Assembly (NCBI RefSeq): GCF_964031045.1 | Contig: NZ_OZ034994.1 | Span: forward strand, 682,001 to 746,000 | Origin: Spiroplasma endosymbiont of Aspidapion aeneum | Lineage (GTDB): Bacteria > Bacillota_I > Bacilli_A > Mycoplasmatales > Mycoplasmataceae | Direction of reading: 5' to 3' | Length of the DNA stretch: 64,000 nucleotides | In this document: positions 10,734 through 20,662 of the stretch, in pieces | Layout of the letters: each line of letters starts with the position of its first letter | Position numbering within the stretch: the stretch's first letter is position 1 | The notes under the pieces: model-generated | What the model saw: the letters and a program-made list of their open reading frames with translations, nothing else | Database searches by the model: none | What the model was told of the DNA's origin: nothing | Program-made: the position numbers and the translations under genes

Positions 10734-10918
10734 AAAATAATTCCTTTCTTTAATTATATTGATTTTTTCAAAAAAAAGAAAGAAATTAGATATTTGGGCT
10801 ATTTTTGTTTAAAAGTCTTTTTTAATTGTTAGAAATAAATATCTAATTAAATAAATTGTAAAAGGAATAATTTTTTAATATACTTTTTCAAGTATAAAAA
10901 ATGTTTTTTTATAAATTT

Positions 10919-11990
10919 AATGTCATTTCTTCTTGGAAATGGCATTTTATTTTGGAAAGGTAAATATCTGCTGGGGTATGCCCATTGCTTTTGATAATTA
11001 TTCTTTCATAATATTCCCATTGCTTTTAACAGTTATTTTTTCATAATTATAATATATATATTCCCACAAACATCTGAAAATGTTTTTTGATATAAAACAT
11101 ATTTATACTCAGTTTTTAATTGAGAAAAAAATGTTTCTGCTACAGCATTGTCAATAGAATTACATAGTCTTGATAATGATATAAATAAGTTTTCTTTTTT
11201 AGAAAATTTTCTAATTCAAATTGAAGTATATTGATAACAATTATCACTATGAATTATTTTTATTTTCCTTTTATCGTGATATGTTGAGCTGCTTTTCATG
11301 TATCCATATAATGTTTGCTATCGTTTCTTTCAGATACTTTGTATCCAACAACAAATCCAGTTTTTAAATCCTTTAAAATACTCAAGTATGCAAATTTATT
11401 ACTATATTTTATATAGGTAACATCAGTTGCTCACAATTAATTTTTTTGGTAAAGATCTCATTAGCTATTAACAATATTAGTATAACCACTATTACGTTTT
11501 TTAATCTCATTTTGTTTTTTAAATCTTTTTTGACCCTTATCTTTGATTTTAAGACTAGAATTCTCATATATCTCGCTATTTTAGACCAACTAATTTGCAT
11601 TGTTCTATTTAAAATGAATTTTATTTGTGGAGAACCATACAAACCATTGTGATAATTAAAAATAATATGTATTTTTTTAGCCGAACTTAAATCAAAATCT
11701 ATTTAATACTTTTTTAATATCTCAAGCTCCAACTTTTTCTTTTAAGTTGTTTATTTAATCTAACAATTTAAATGTCTTTTGTTTCCTTTAATAGTTATTA
11801 ACTTTATGCCCATATTTTTAAATTTACTAATATTATTTTCTAATGCTTTTTCTCCATAAATTTCATAATCCAAGCACCATCTCCTCACAGTGTGATATGA
11901 GACATTATTTTTCTCAGCTAAAACTCTAAATATTAAACCCCAATCAAAATGTTACTTAACAATTATTAAATTTTGTTCGTTTTTTAGAAT
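10919..11990 (-). mobile_element. Degenerate IS3-family insertion sequence
   Basis: Several frames are needed to read it, so it is dead. The upstream part (11990 to about 11700) encodes an OrfA-like helix-turn-helix (AEKNNVSYHTVRRWCLDYE). The downstream part carries the DDE integrase core in fragments: YGSPQIKFILN, WATDVTYI (first Asp), HSDNCYQYTS (second Asp) and NAVAETFFSQLKTEY (Glu). The C-terminus reads NGHTPADIYLSK. Frameshifts and stop codons lie between these blocks. Inverted terminal repeats could not be defined; the ends are given from the coding remnants. It abuts the PHP-ATPase module on its 3' side. Confidence 0.8.
10979..11050. repeat. 35 bp imperfect tandem duplication inside the IS3 remnant
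   Basis: Two adjacent copies of a unit containing CCCATTGCTTTT and TTCATAAT differ at a few bases. On the minus strand both encode versions of the YNYE-x-I-x-x-KSNG segment near the transposase C-terminus. A 35 bp unit shifts the frame, so the duplication itself would inactivate the transposase. Confidence 0.75.
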
Positions 11991-11994
11991 ATTT

Positions 11995-12303
11995 TTATAT
12001 TTTTTTAATATCTTTGATAATTCCGTCAACTTCTATTTGAAGTAACTCACAAAATTTATTTTTTATAGATTCATTAATATCTTTTTTTTCGGTGTTAATA
12101 ACATATTCTACATTAATTGATTCATCAGTTATATCATCTTTAACAGATTCTATAAAATTCAATAATCTTGAAAAAAAATCTTCAAAGTTTTTTTCAGAAG
12201 GATCTAATAATTTAAGATTAAATAACTTATCTCCTAAATTAATATCGATATATTCATCGTTTTCACTTAAACTTACTTTAATCCTTTTGTTTGATTGTTT
12301 CAT
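11995..12303 (-). CDS. Small partner of the PHP-ATPase
   Basis: 102 aa, acidic, no recognised domain. The start at 12303 has AGAGGTGA at the right distance and lies 26 bp inside the end of the PHP-ATPase gene, so the two are translationally coupled. The C-terminus is mainly helical and rich in Lys, Glu and Ile. Its stop is next to the IS3 remnant, but the frame looks complete. It may be an accessory or control subunit of the ATPase. Confidence 0.6.
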   Translation of the reverse strand: MKQSNKRIKVSLSENDEYIDINLGDKLFNLKLLDPSEKNFEDFFSRLLNFIESVKDDITDESINVEYVINTEKKDINESIKNKFCELLQIEVDGIIKDIKKI

Positions 12304-14449
12304 ATAAATCACCTCTTTCATGAAATGCATCTTTTCCACCCTCAAGAATTTCAACTGCTATTTCCTTTCATTTATACTTTGTTTGTGTTCCATCATTTTT
12401 TTGAAAATATTCTAAAAAGGGACTTCCTATATATGTTTCATTTTCAGAAGATTCTTCGCCTAATTCTCTATATATAACTGAATATGGTCATGTTCTAACT
12501 GCGATATTTGCATTATGTGTTGTTAAAACTATTACCTTATTATTTTTTGCAAGTGAATTAATTCTTGTAACAATTTCATCATTTGTAAAATAATTATCTA
12601 GTGATTTATCAGGTTCATCAAGGAAATAAAATTCTCGTTCTGTATCTAAATAGTTTGTCAACGTCAGCAATACTTCCTCACCAGTTGATGGATTATGGTC
12701 TTTTCCATTTTGATCAATAATTTTAGATCGCTTTCATATTAAATTATCAAATCTTAATTGATCTATTTTACTATCTTGCATTAATTTTTTAAGTTCCCTC
12801 ATTTTTAAATAAAAGAGTTTATCTTTTCAATTATCAGCAATTTCACCAAGAAATTTAAGTGCTGTTTTTGAAAATTTTTCAGCTTTTATTTGTCATTTAG
12901 CCTCATCTGGGTTTGGGTTAATACAAAATTCATTGAATATTGATAATTGCAAATTAGGTCTTATAGAACCTATTTTAATTACGTTGGACTTAATTTTATT
13001 CAAACCTATTAATTTTAAAATTTTTTCAGAGTTACTTTTTAAAAATAAATAATTATGACATAGATCTAAACTATCTGGCATAGTGGGGTTCGATGTATTA
13101 TCCTCAATTATTTTTTTTATACTTGATGAAATGGATTTTATAAAACGTGGACCCCTATATTCTTTACAAAGATTTTTTAGTTCATTTATTAATTTTTTTA
13201 TTATTCTAAATATGTAGGATTTTGTAGTTAAAAAATCAGGAAATTCTTTATCTTTTTCATAGTCTTCAATAATTTTAAGCGATTTTTTCAAAGCTTCTAT
13301 TTTGGTTAAATATCGGTCAAGTTCTGCATTATATTCTATAGGGGGTGTAGTTTCAATTTTATTTATAGTAAATATTTGTCATTTATGATATTTATCACTT
13401 TTTTTGTGTTCTTTGTAGTAATTTATTATTTTCTTGTAATTATTAAAAATATTAACAGTTTGTGGGATATCCTCTCCTTCAATCAATTTATTAATATCAT
13501 CAAAATAATGAGTAATATCTTCTTCTATTTTTAATTTATTATTTAGTGAATCTATCATTTTTATATAATTAGATTTTGAGTCTTCTCATAATTTAATTAT
13601 CTCACCATTATCCTTAATAATCTTATCTTTAATGGCTTTTAATAATTCAGTTTTCCCACTTCCTCTTGGACCAATGATAACATTAACATCCTTATAAATT
13701 GGAATCATATAGTTGTTTGCCCACCCATATGGTTTTATATCAAAATCACCATAATGTTTTTCTCTAATATATTTAGTCATAAATGTAGGGTCTTTTTTAA
13801 AAAAATGAATTAAATTTTCAAATGTATCAATCCTATTACGAATATCTGGTAATTTTGCATAATTTGGTTTATTTGTATCAAGGTCGTCGGAACCATTAAT
13901 AGCAGGAACTCCTTGAATTGCTAAAATTTGAGTAGATGTAAGATTACTTGTTTCATAAAAATTAATAGATTTATGATCACTTAGTAATTCATATTCATGT
14001 TCTGCTAAATCAAATTTTCCTTTTTGTTTATTAGGCATGAGGCATATTTTGACAAAATCTTTAAACTTTTTCTTAAAATCAGTAATTTTTAATCTATATT
14101 CTTCAGGAACAACATTATTTATTAGTGATGATAATAAAATGTTTCATTCCTCTTTTTTTTCATTACTAACAATAACATTTAAATTATGTATTTTATCCTT
14201 CTCATCAAGAATGTCTAATTCAACACCAGGTAATAATAAAATATTTTTTTCTTTTAATTTTTTCTCTAAAAAATTAAATTGATTTAGATCAAAATAATTA
14301 TGATTTGTTATTGCCAATATCATAACATTTGCCTCTTCTAGATCTGATACAAATTTTTCAACCTCTTTAGGATTAGAAATATCTAAATTTCTTGTATCTT
14401 TTTCACCTTGCTTAATTTTTAATGTATGCTTATGTAAATTTATTTTCAT
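12278..14449 (-). CDS. PHP-domain plus SMC/ABC-like ATPase protein (possible phage-defence protein)
   Basis: 723 aa. The N-terminus has the PHP metal-site pattern LHKHT, LAITNHN and LLPGVELD, with Asn where most members have Asp in TDH. At about residue 245 comes Walker A GPRGSGKTE. A long charged helical region follows, then STGEEVLL (ABC signature-like), FYFLDEPDKSLDN (Walker B) and VIVLTTHNAN (H-loop). PHP plus SMC-type ATPase in one chain is known from single-gene defence systems such as Ppl and from proteins annotated as TrlF-like. Which of these is closest cannot be told here. AGGGAG precedes the ATG. The gene is flanked by an IS remnant and decayed DNA, typical of acquired defence genes. 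Confidence 0.75.
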
Positions 14450-15390
14450 TTAAACTCCCTTAATTATTCAAAATTATATTATAATTTCTACTAAAAAAAT
14501 AATATAATTTTTTACTTATTTCAAATACACTTCTTTCTACTGATAGCACAATTATTTTCTTTTTTATTAATTAAATATCTTTTATTATACTTTTTAAATT
14601 CATATTCCACCGCTTCTCCTACTAAAACACTTTTTTTCTTGATTGTGCCATTTTATCGGTGATTGATATTTCTTTTTCTTTGGTATTTTTATATAAGTTA
14701 ATATGTCTTAATTACTCATTCTTTTTATTCTTATAATAATTATCTATTCAATTGTTTTCTTCTCTAATTTTTTTATTTCTTCTTTGTCTTTTAGTTATTA
14801 ATTATTGTTTAAATTTATTTAAAATTTGTGAATATACTATTTTGCTTCTTCTTTTGATATTCTTACTCAGTAAATCATATTAAAATTGTTTTTTTAATTA
14901 GATTTCATATATAAATATTTTCTATCAATTATCAGTATAATTTATACTCATCTTTTTTTGGCAACTATTAATAAAGTCCTCTTTTATACAAATTGCCATT
15001 ATAAAATCAAATCTATTGTCTAAAAATTTCTCTATAGTATTTTTAAATGTTATAATTATTTTTGGTTTGCTTCATATCTTTTTCTAACAATTTTTTTACT
15101 CTATTTAAATACTCAATACTTATTAATCAATAAAACTATGTATTTTCTTAAAATAATTCTTTTGCTTAACAAGTTCCAAATATAAAATTGGAATAAGATT
15201 TTTAAAAATCAGTCAGGATTAATCATAATAAATATATAATCAATCGCATGTTTTCTTTTTAGGCAATCTTAACCTAATATTATTAAATCATAAATATTAT
15301 AAAAATGCAATAAAAAAAATAACTAAAATATTCATTTTTTTAAAATAATGGTTATTAAATTTAAAAAAATAATAGGCATATTATAGCATT
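14450..15390. other. Decayed non-coding stretch
   Basis: About 0.9 kb without an intact reading frame on either strand even with UGA as Trp. On the minus strand short Lys/Ile/Asn-rich fragments are interrupted by many TAA and TAG codons, as in a pseudogene whose identity is lost. I could not match it to a transposase or a plectrovirus gene. Confidence 0.5.
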
Positions 15391-15424
15391 TTAAATAAAA
15401 AACTGGGGAATCTATCCTCCAGTA
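15391..15424 (-). terminator. Terminator of the aldolase/phosphofructokinase operon
   Basis: On the minus strand ACTGGAGGA pairs with the complementary arm ending CCCCAGT and is followed by TTTTTT. It lies 40 bp after the phosphofructokinase stop codon. Confidence 0.85.
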
Positions 15425-15464
15425 AATTATGCCATTTTATTAATTATTAAAAGGCTAATATATT

Positions 15465-16415
15465 TTATTTAATTAAATCAAAAAAATCTGAATTTTTAAG
15501 ATTAATTATTTGTTTATTTTTATTTGAAGTTATAGAGTAATTATTAATTCCCTCTATTCCTATATCACCGCTATCTTTAAAATTTTTTATAAATTTTAAA
15601 GTAACCAATGCAAGATTTGCAGCAAAATATCTCTCCAAAGCTGTGGGACTACCACCTCTTTGTATAAAACCCAATATATATGGTCTAACTAAGAGTTTAG
15701 TCTTGTTATGTATTAAATTAATAAGCTCCTCATAACTATTGTGCATTTTTTCTGTTATTGCAATGATAATACTCTTTTTACCTTTGCTAATTAACTCTAA
15801 AACTTTATATGTTATTTGTTCGAAAGAGAGTTTTTCTTCTGGCGTAGAACAAATATCTGCCTTTGCAGATATTGAGGCTATTTTTGTTAAATCACCACTT
15901 TTATCTCCCATAATTTCAATTATATAGCATCGCCCATGTGATTCAGCAGATTCTTTTAGGGCTTTAATTGAATTGGCAACAGTTTCAACAGCAGTCATAA
16001 AACCAAGACTAAAGTTTGTGTTTTCAACATTGTTGTCTATTGTTTCTGGGATTCCTATTGTTCTTATATTATAGTTTTTGATAATATTTTTTGCTAGATA
16101 ACTACCATTACCACCAACTACAATTAATGTATCAATATTATTTGCTAATAAATTATTTACACAAACTTCTTGGATTTTCTTATTTTTAAATTCACAAAAT
16201 CTAGAAGTTTTGATAATTGTTCCACCGTTATAATAGCTATACTCAATTTTTTGAAAATCTGTTTTGATAAATTTATTTTCATACAGTCCCTTAAAGCCTT
16301 CTTCGATTAAACAAATATCTAGATCATAATTGGGCGCATTATTAATTATCCATCTTATATAACAATTTATTCCCGGAGCATCTCCTCCAGAACATAGTAA
16401 GCCAATTTTTTTCAT
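15465..16415 (-). CDS. 6-phosphofructokinase-like kinase, divergent paralogue
   Basis: 316 aa, the normal length for ATP-dependent PfkA. Conserved: SGGDAPGIN, IPETIDNN (catalytic Asp of TIDND) and LGFIQRGGSPTA. Changed: the Mg/ATP loop GGDGS is GGNGS, and the substrate motif MGR is MGD (IEIMGDKSGD). It sits in a PTS operon behind an aldolase of the GatY/KbaY/Fba type rather than in a general glycolytic cluster. It may therefore phosphorylate a different sugar phosphate, for example tagatose-6-phosphate, or have altered nucleotide use; that is inference. The ribosome binding site is weak and the gene starts 6 bases after the aldolase stop. Confidence 0.8.
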   Translation of the reverse strand: MKKIGLLCSGGDAPGINCYIRWIINNAPNYDLDICLIEEGFKGLYENKFIKTDFQKIEYSYYNGGTIIKTSRFCEFKNKKIQEVCVNNLLANNIDTLIVVGGNGSYLAKNIIKNYNIRTIGIPETIDNNVENTNFSLGFMTAVETVANSIKALKESAESHGRCYIIEIMGDKSGDLTKIASISAKADICSTPEEKLSFEQITYKVLELISKGKKSIIIAITEKMHNSYEELINLIHNKTKLLVRPYILGFIQRGGSPTALERYFAANLALVTLKFIKNFKDSGDIGIEGINNYSITSNKNKQIINLKNSDFFDLIK

Positions 16416-16421
16416 ATTATT

Positions 16422-17282
16422 TTATTTTATATTTTTTGCCTTTCCATTAGAAGCTAGTAAATTAATTACTTTAATCGCATTGTTTTTTACAACATCAATC
16501 ACTTCTTTATCCATTGATGTTCATGAACCTTCATAATTACTATTTTCAATGAATTGAACCATTTTTTTGTATGCACCAACTTTCAAAGCTTGACCAACAT
16601 TTATTTTTGATATCCCAGCTTTGATTGCATTTTTTATTTGATCTTCTGGCGTACCACTAGTTCCGTGTAAAACTAAGATTGCTTGAGGTAGAGCCTTTGC
16701 AATTGCTTCGATTCTATCTATTTGCACCTCTATTTTACCTTTATTTTTTCCATGTTTTGTACCAACAGAAATTGCAAGAAAATCAACTCCTGTTTTATTA
16801 TAAAACTCTACTGCTTCATTAACATCAGTGTAGGCTTGATTTGCTTCATATTCAACTTCATCTGTTCCGTGAACATGTCCAATTTCTCCCTCAACATTAA
16901 CATTATATTTTTTAGCATAATCAACAACTTCTTTTGTAACTTTTACATTTTCTGCAAATTTCTTTAATGATGCGTCAATCATAACAGATTGAAATCCACT
17001 TCTAACAGCTCTTTTTATTGGTTCAACATTAAACCCATGATCTCAATGTAAAGCTATTGGTACTTTTGCATCCGAAATCATTCTTAAAGCCATTTGTGTT
17101 AATACATCAAAACCATGATGGTCAAACATTTTTTCAATTGTTTCAACAATTACGGGTGAATTTGTTTCTTCAGCTGCTTCAATTATTCCTTTTAATATTT
17201 CGAAATTATCAAAGTTAAATGCTGGGATTGCATATTTATTTTTTTTAGCATCTAATAGTAATTCTTTTGTACTTTTTATCAT
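16422..17282 (-). CDS. fba: Class II fructose- or tagatose-bisphosphate aldolase
   Basis: 286 aa, Zn-dependent class II aldolase of the GatY/KbaY/FbaA type. The metal site is visible as ALHWDHG (the Trp is UGA-encoded), SVGTKHG and VLHGTSG; most members have HGGSG in the last. EGEIG follows the second strand pair as expected. It cleaves a ketose-1,6-bisphosphate to dihydroxyacetone phosphate and glyceraldehyde-3-phosphate. Context between a IIA gene and a phosphofructokinase-like gene suggests a dedicated route for the imported sugar; tagatose versus fructose cannot be decided. Confidence 0.88.
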
Positions 17283-17286
17283 ATTA

Positions 17287-17766
17287 TTATTCTCCTATAC
17301 CTTTTAATTTATTTAGGTATCTTTCTATTTTTATCATTTCTTTTTGACTATTAATGTTACCAATTAAGTTTAATCATAGATGATCATTTCATAATTGAAT
17401 TATTTTTTGTAATATATCCATATGGCCATCTCCAGTTATTGAAACAAGAGTAAGAATAAATTTTATTTTTCTTGTTTTGTGATTTTTGTGGTCAATATTG
17501 ACTGGATATTTTAGAATTGAAAATGCAACGCAATCTTTTATCGTTTCACTTCCTGGGGAAATGTGCGGAAAGACCATGTCATCTGTAAGGATGAAATAAT
17601 AACCATAGTTATCTGTTAAACTTTTTAATTTTTCTAATCACTTGTTTGTGATATAATTATTCTTTATCAAAACACTAGATGAATCTCTTATTGCATCTCA
17701 AATATCTTTATATTTTTTATTAGAATATCTCATTAATTCTAAATTTATAATGCTGTTATTTTCCAT
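17287..17766 (-). CDS. PTS IIA component, fructose/mannitol-ascorbate type
   Basis: 159 aa. FPHISPG carries the phosphohistidine (H68), corresponding to the PHA/G motif of EIIA type 2 domains. The flanking strands and C-terminal helix fit the family. It overlaps the IIC gene by 11 bp and ends 4 bases before the aldolase ATG. It would phosphorylate the IIB encoded at 19294-19554. Confidence 0.85.
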
Positions 17767-19285
17767 TTTCAACTTTTTCATCTTTGACTTCTTTTTTGTC
17801 TATTTTATTTATTTGCTTGTTTTTTTCAACCTCTATTTTAGATTTTTTATTTTTTTTAAATTGGATTATTGAACCAAATGTTATCAACAAAACCCACGCA
17901 AATATGCTTGTTGCAAATATCGCTCATTTAATATCAAAACCAAGGTTTATATATTTTCAAAACCCAATAAATAACCCAATACAAAAGTCAGAATCTCCCC
18001 ACGTTGCACTAATAGCTAAAATTTCTTTAGGCAATAGATTTGCCAAAATAAATAAATAAGGAATTAATGTTACTAAAAATCCATCTACAAACCCAGCAAT
18101 AATAGCACCCAGTCTTCCTCCTTTTGTATCTCCAAAAACACCAGCTGTTGCTCCTGTAAAAAATATCGATATTGTCCCTGGAATTATAATTGATGTTATT
18201 GTTGTGGTTCCACTTATAAGAATTGATAAACCAAACATTAATAAACCCCCAAAAATAGAACCAAAGAATCCTATAAATACAGCATTTTGAGAATAAGGAA
18301 ATACAATTGGACAATCTAACGCTGGTTTTGCTCCTGGAACCACTTTTTCACTAATTCCCTTAAAAGCTGGTATTAATTCACTTAAGATTGTTCGAACACC
18401 AAATAAAATAACCTCCATTCCGGCTGCAAATGTTAAAGATTTTATTAAAACAATTATTATCATACTATTACTATTTTCTATAATATTATTATCAACATAT
18501 CATTTTTTTCCTAAGACCCCTCAACCAGTAAAGAAGACAATTGCATAAATAAGAGTCATGGTTGCTGTAATTAAAACACTTCTATTTCTTATAAAGGCAA
18601 ACTTCTTAGACACTTTAATATCATCACATTTTTTTATTTTATTTTTAGAAAGTATTGATATAGCTAATCCAATGTATCCAGAAATACAATAATTAAGTCC
18701 ACTTGTGTGACCCATAGCAACATCATTTGTTGAGGTAATACTTATCATAAACTTTTGGCATATTGCCGGGCTTATGACCATATACATTGATACAATCAAA
18801 GAACCAATTGTAATAATGATTCATCCATCACTATTTGGGTCAAGACCAACCATAACAGAGGTTACAACTACACAAATAGATATGTAAAATAATACGTGTC
18901 CAGATAAATAAATATATTTTAAATTAGTTAATCTTGCAATGATTATATTTCCGATCATAGACATTATCATTACAATTGAAGATAACGTACCTATAACACC
19001 TAATGAACCTTGAACTAGGCCACCTATACCATCATTATTGGGAATTACAGGGCTAACACCAAATAATTCTCGAACAGTTAAATCAAAACCAGTTAAAGAA
19101 CTAACAAGTAATGATGCTCCACCAGCCAACACCAAATAACCGATCATTGTTTTTATTGTGGATATAAAGACCTCTGAGGAATGTTTTTTTTGTACAATAG
19201 AACCGATCATTCCAAAAATCCCCATTAATAGAGCTGGTGTTGCTAGAAAATTAACAAAAAAATCAATTATTTCATTTTGTTTCAT
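17756..19285 (-). CDS. PTS ascorbate-type (UlaA/SgaT family) IIC permease
   Basis: 509 aa, about ten membrane helices. Motifs shared with its paralogue at 25206-26735 include the FLATPALLMGIFGM-like start, VIPNNDGI, AMGHTSGLNY, IPAFKGIS and the TATAGVFGDTKGG segment. The C-terminal 40 residues are a highly charged Lys/Glu tail. GGAGGT lies before the ATG within the end of the IIB gene. Together with adjacent IIB and IIA it forms a complete transporter. The family name does not prove ascorbate as substrate. Confidence 0.87.
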
Positions 19286-19293
19286 TATTTAAA

Positions 19294-19554
19294 CTAACCT
19301 CCAAATTTTTGTAGTTTTTCTTTTAATAATTTTTTATCCATTAAATTGACTAAAACAATTTTGTTTTCAAAATTTAAACTATCTGCAATATCTGCGCCAC
19401 ATACAACTAAATCAACGCCTATTGGATTAAATGAATCAACTGATATATGGCTTACATCTGCATTTAAATTTATACTTTTACAAACTTCTTTTATATTCAT
19501 TTCAACTATAAAACTTGAACCAAGTCCGCTACCGCATACAGCAACTATCTTCAT
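19294..19554 (-). CDS. PTS ascorbate/galactitol-type IIB component
   Basis: 86 aa with the phosphocysteine loop VCGSGLGSSF (C7). ATG 19554 is preferred over an upstream ATG because GGGGAGG lies 6 bases before it. It is the first gene of the operon IIB-IIC-IIA-aldolase-kinase. Confidence 0.9.
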   Translation of the reverse strand: MKIVAVCGSGLGSSFIVEMNIKEVCKSINLNADVSHISVDSFNPIGVDLVVCGADIADSLNFENKIVLVNLMDKKLLKEKLQKFGG

Positions 19555-19571
19555 ACTTTTCCTCCCCTCTA

Positions 19572-19585
19572 ACACATCTATGTGT
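19572..19585. promoter_or_regulatory. Candidate operator upstream of the ascorbate-type PTS operon
   Basis: Perfect palindrome ACACAT-CT-ATGTGT just upstream of the ribosome binding site of the IIB gene and downstream of an AT-rich -10-like TATAAA. Placement fits a repressor site for the neighbouring regulator, which is an inference. Confidence 0.5.
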
Positions 19586-19630
19586 GTACTTTTATATTAA
19601 CTTATTAATTAATGATATAAAATTTTACAA

Positions 19631-19657
19631 AAAAAATAGACTTTTGGTCTATTTTTT
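19631..19657. terminator. Bidirectional-type terminator
   Basis: Stem AAAAAATAGAC with its complement and a 5-base loop, T runs both ways. It contains the stop codon of the regulator at 19649-20320 and separates it from the PTS operon downstream. Confidence 0.85.
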
Positions 19658-20320
19658 TGAGAGAAATGCTTTTTTTATCTCGTGATTTATATATATTTGG
19701 GGTATAATTGGTGAGAGCGATGTATTAATATAGTATAGAGGATTTATAAAATCTATATTTGAATAAATAAAAAAGTTTACATAATCTTTATAAATATTTG
19801 AGATGTTATCGGTTATGCAAAATACAATATTATTTTCAAGAGAACTAACATATTTTAGGAAATTTAAGATATTTATATTTTTTCCTTTCGAAGAATAAAC
19901 TAAAAACAAGGAATTTGACATTTTTTCATCAAGAAACTTTCATGTCCAGTCCCTTTTGATTTCTACTAATTTACAGTCATTTTTAAAATTATTTATAAAA
20001 TACAAAAATTCATAGCCAGATATTTTACTATAACCTTCACCAGTTATAAATAATTTTTTGTGCTTTAATATATCAACAAATTTTTCAATATTAACTGCGT
20101 GTTTTATTTCTGCTTTGATGGGGCTTGTTGTATCTGCAATATTAATAGAAAACAAAAACTCCTTTCATTTTTTGAATCCTAATTTATTTAGCAAATTGTA
20201 AATAAAAGCTTTTGATAGTTTATAATGGTTAATAACTTTATTTTGACTTCATAAACTATGTTCTTTAAAGTTTGCCTTGAAATTAATCAAAAAATCAATT
20301 TCTTTCTTATTTAAATTCAT
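19649..20320 (-). CDS. Divergent RpiR-like regulator
   Basis: 223 aa. The first 60 residues form a helix-turn-helix like that of RpiR proteins (KLSKAFIYNLLNKLGFKKW). The rest has the strand pattern of a reduced SIS domain: KKLFITGEGYSK and SLFLVYSSKGKN. It is shorter and more diverged than the other two regulators in the window. AGAGGTT precedes the ATG. Adjacent to the ascorbate-type PTS operon, its likely target. Confidence 0.65.
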
Positions 20321-20662
20321 ATTAACCTCTATATTTTATTCTATATCATTTATTATATAAAAATAAATATTTGTTGATATAATATTAATAATAATTATTA
20401 TAATGTATATTAAAATTTTAAATATGACAATTTACAATAATATAAAAACAATGTAAAACAATAATATTAATTTATTATTAAATATTTAATTATATTTTGA
20501 TAATAATTAAATCAAATTTTAATTTTTATATCCACAAATTGAATAGTGTGGAGTAAATAATATGATATAACTTATAATTCATATTATTAGGAAAAATAGA
20601 ATAAAAATAATGTCTTATTGTAAAAATATATAATTAAAGTTTTGAAACATTATCACATAATA
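20321..20662. other. Intergenic, no gene seen
   Basis: Almost pure A/T with scattered TATAAT-like strings and one AATAATATGA palindrome near 20560. No reading frame or clear terminator. Confidence 0.4.

Noticed and set aside
11446-11652. A 68-codon plus-strand frame over the IS remnant
   Set aside because: The opposite strand carries recognisable transposase motifs; the plus frame has no start signals.
14450-15390. Possible plectrovirus or second transposase remnant
   Set aside because: Fragments such as FTEWVRISKEEAK were suggestive, but no motif series could be assembled, so no identity is claimed.
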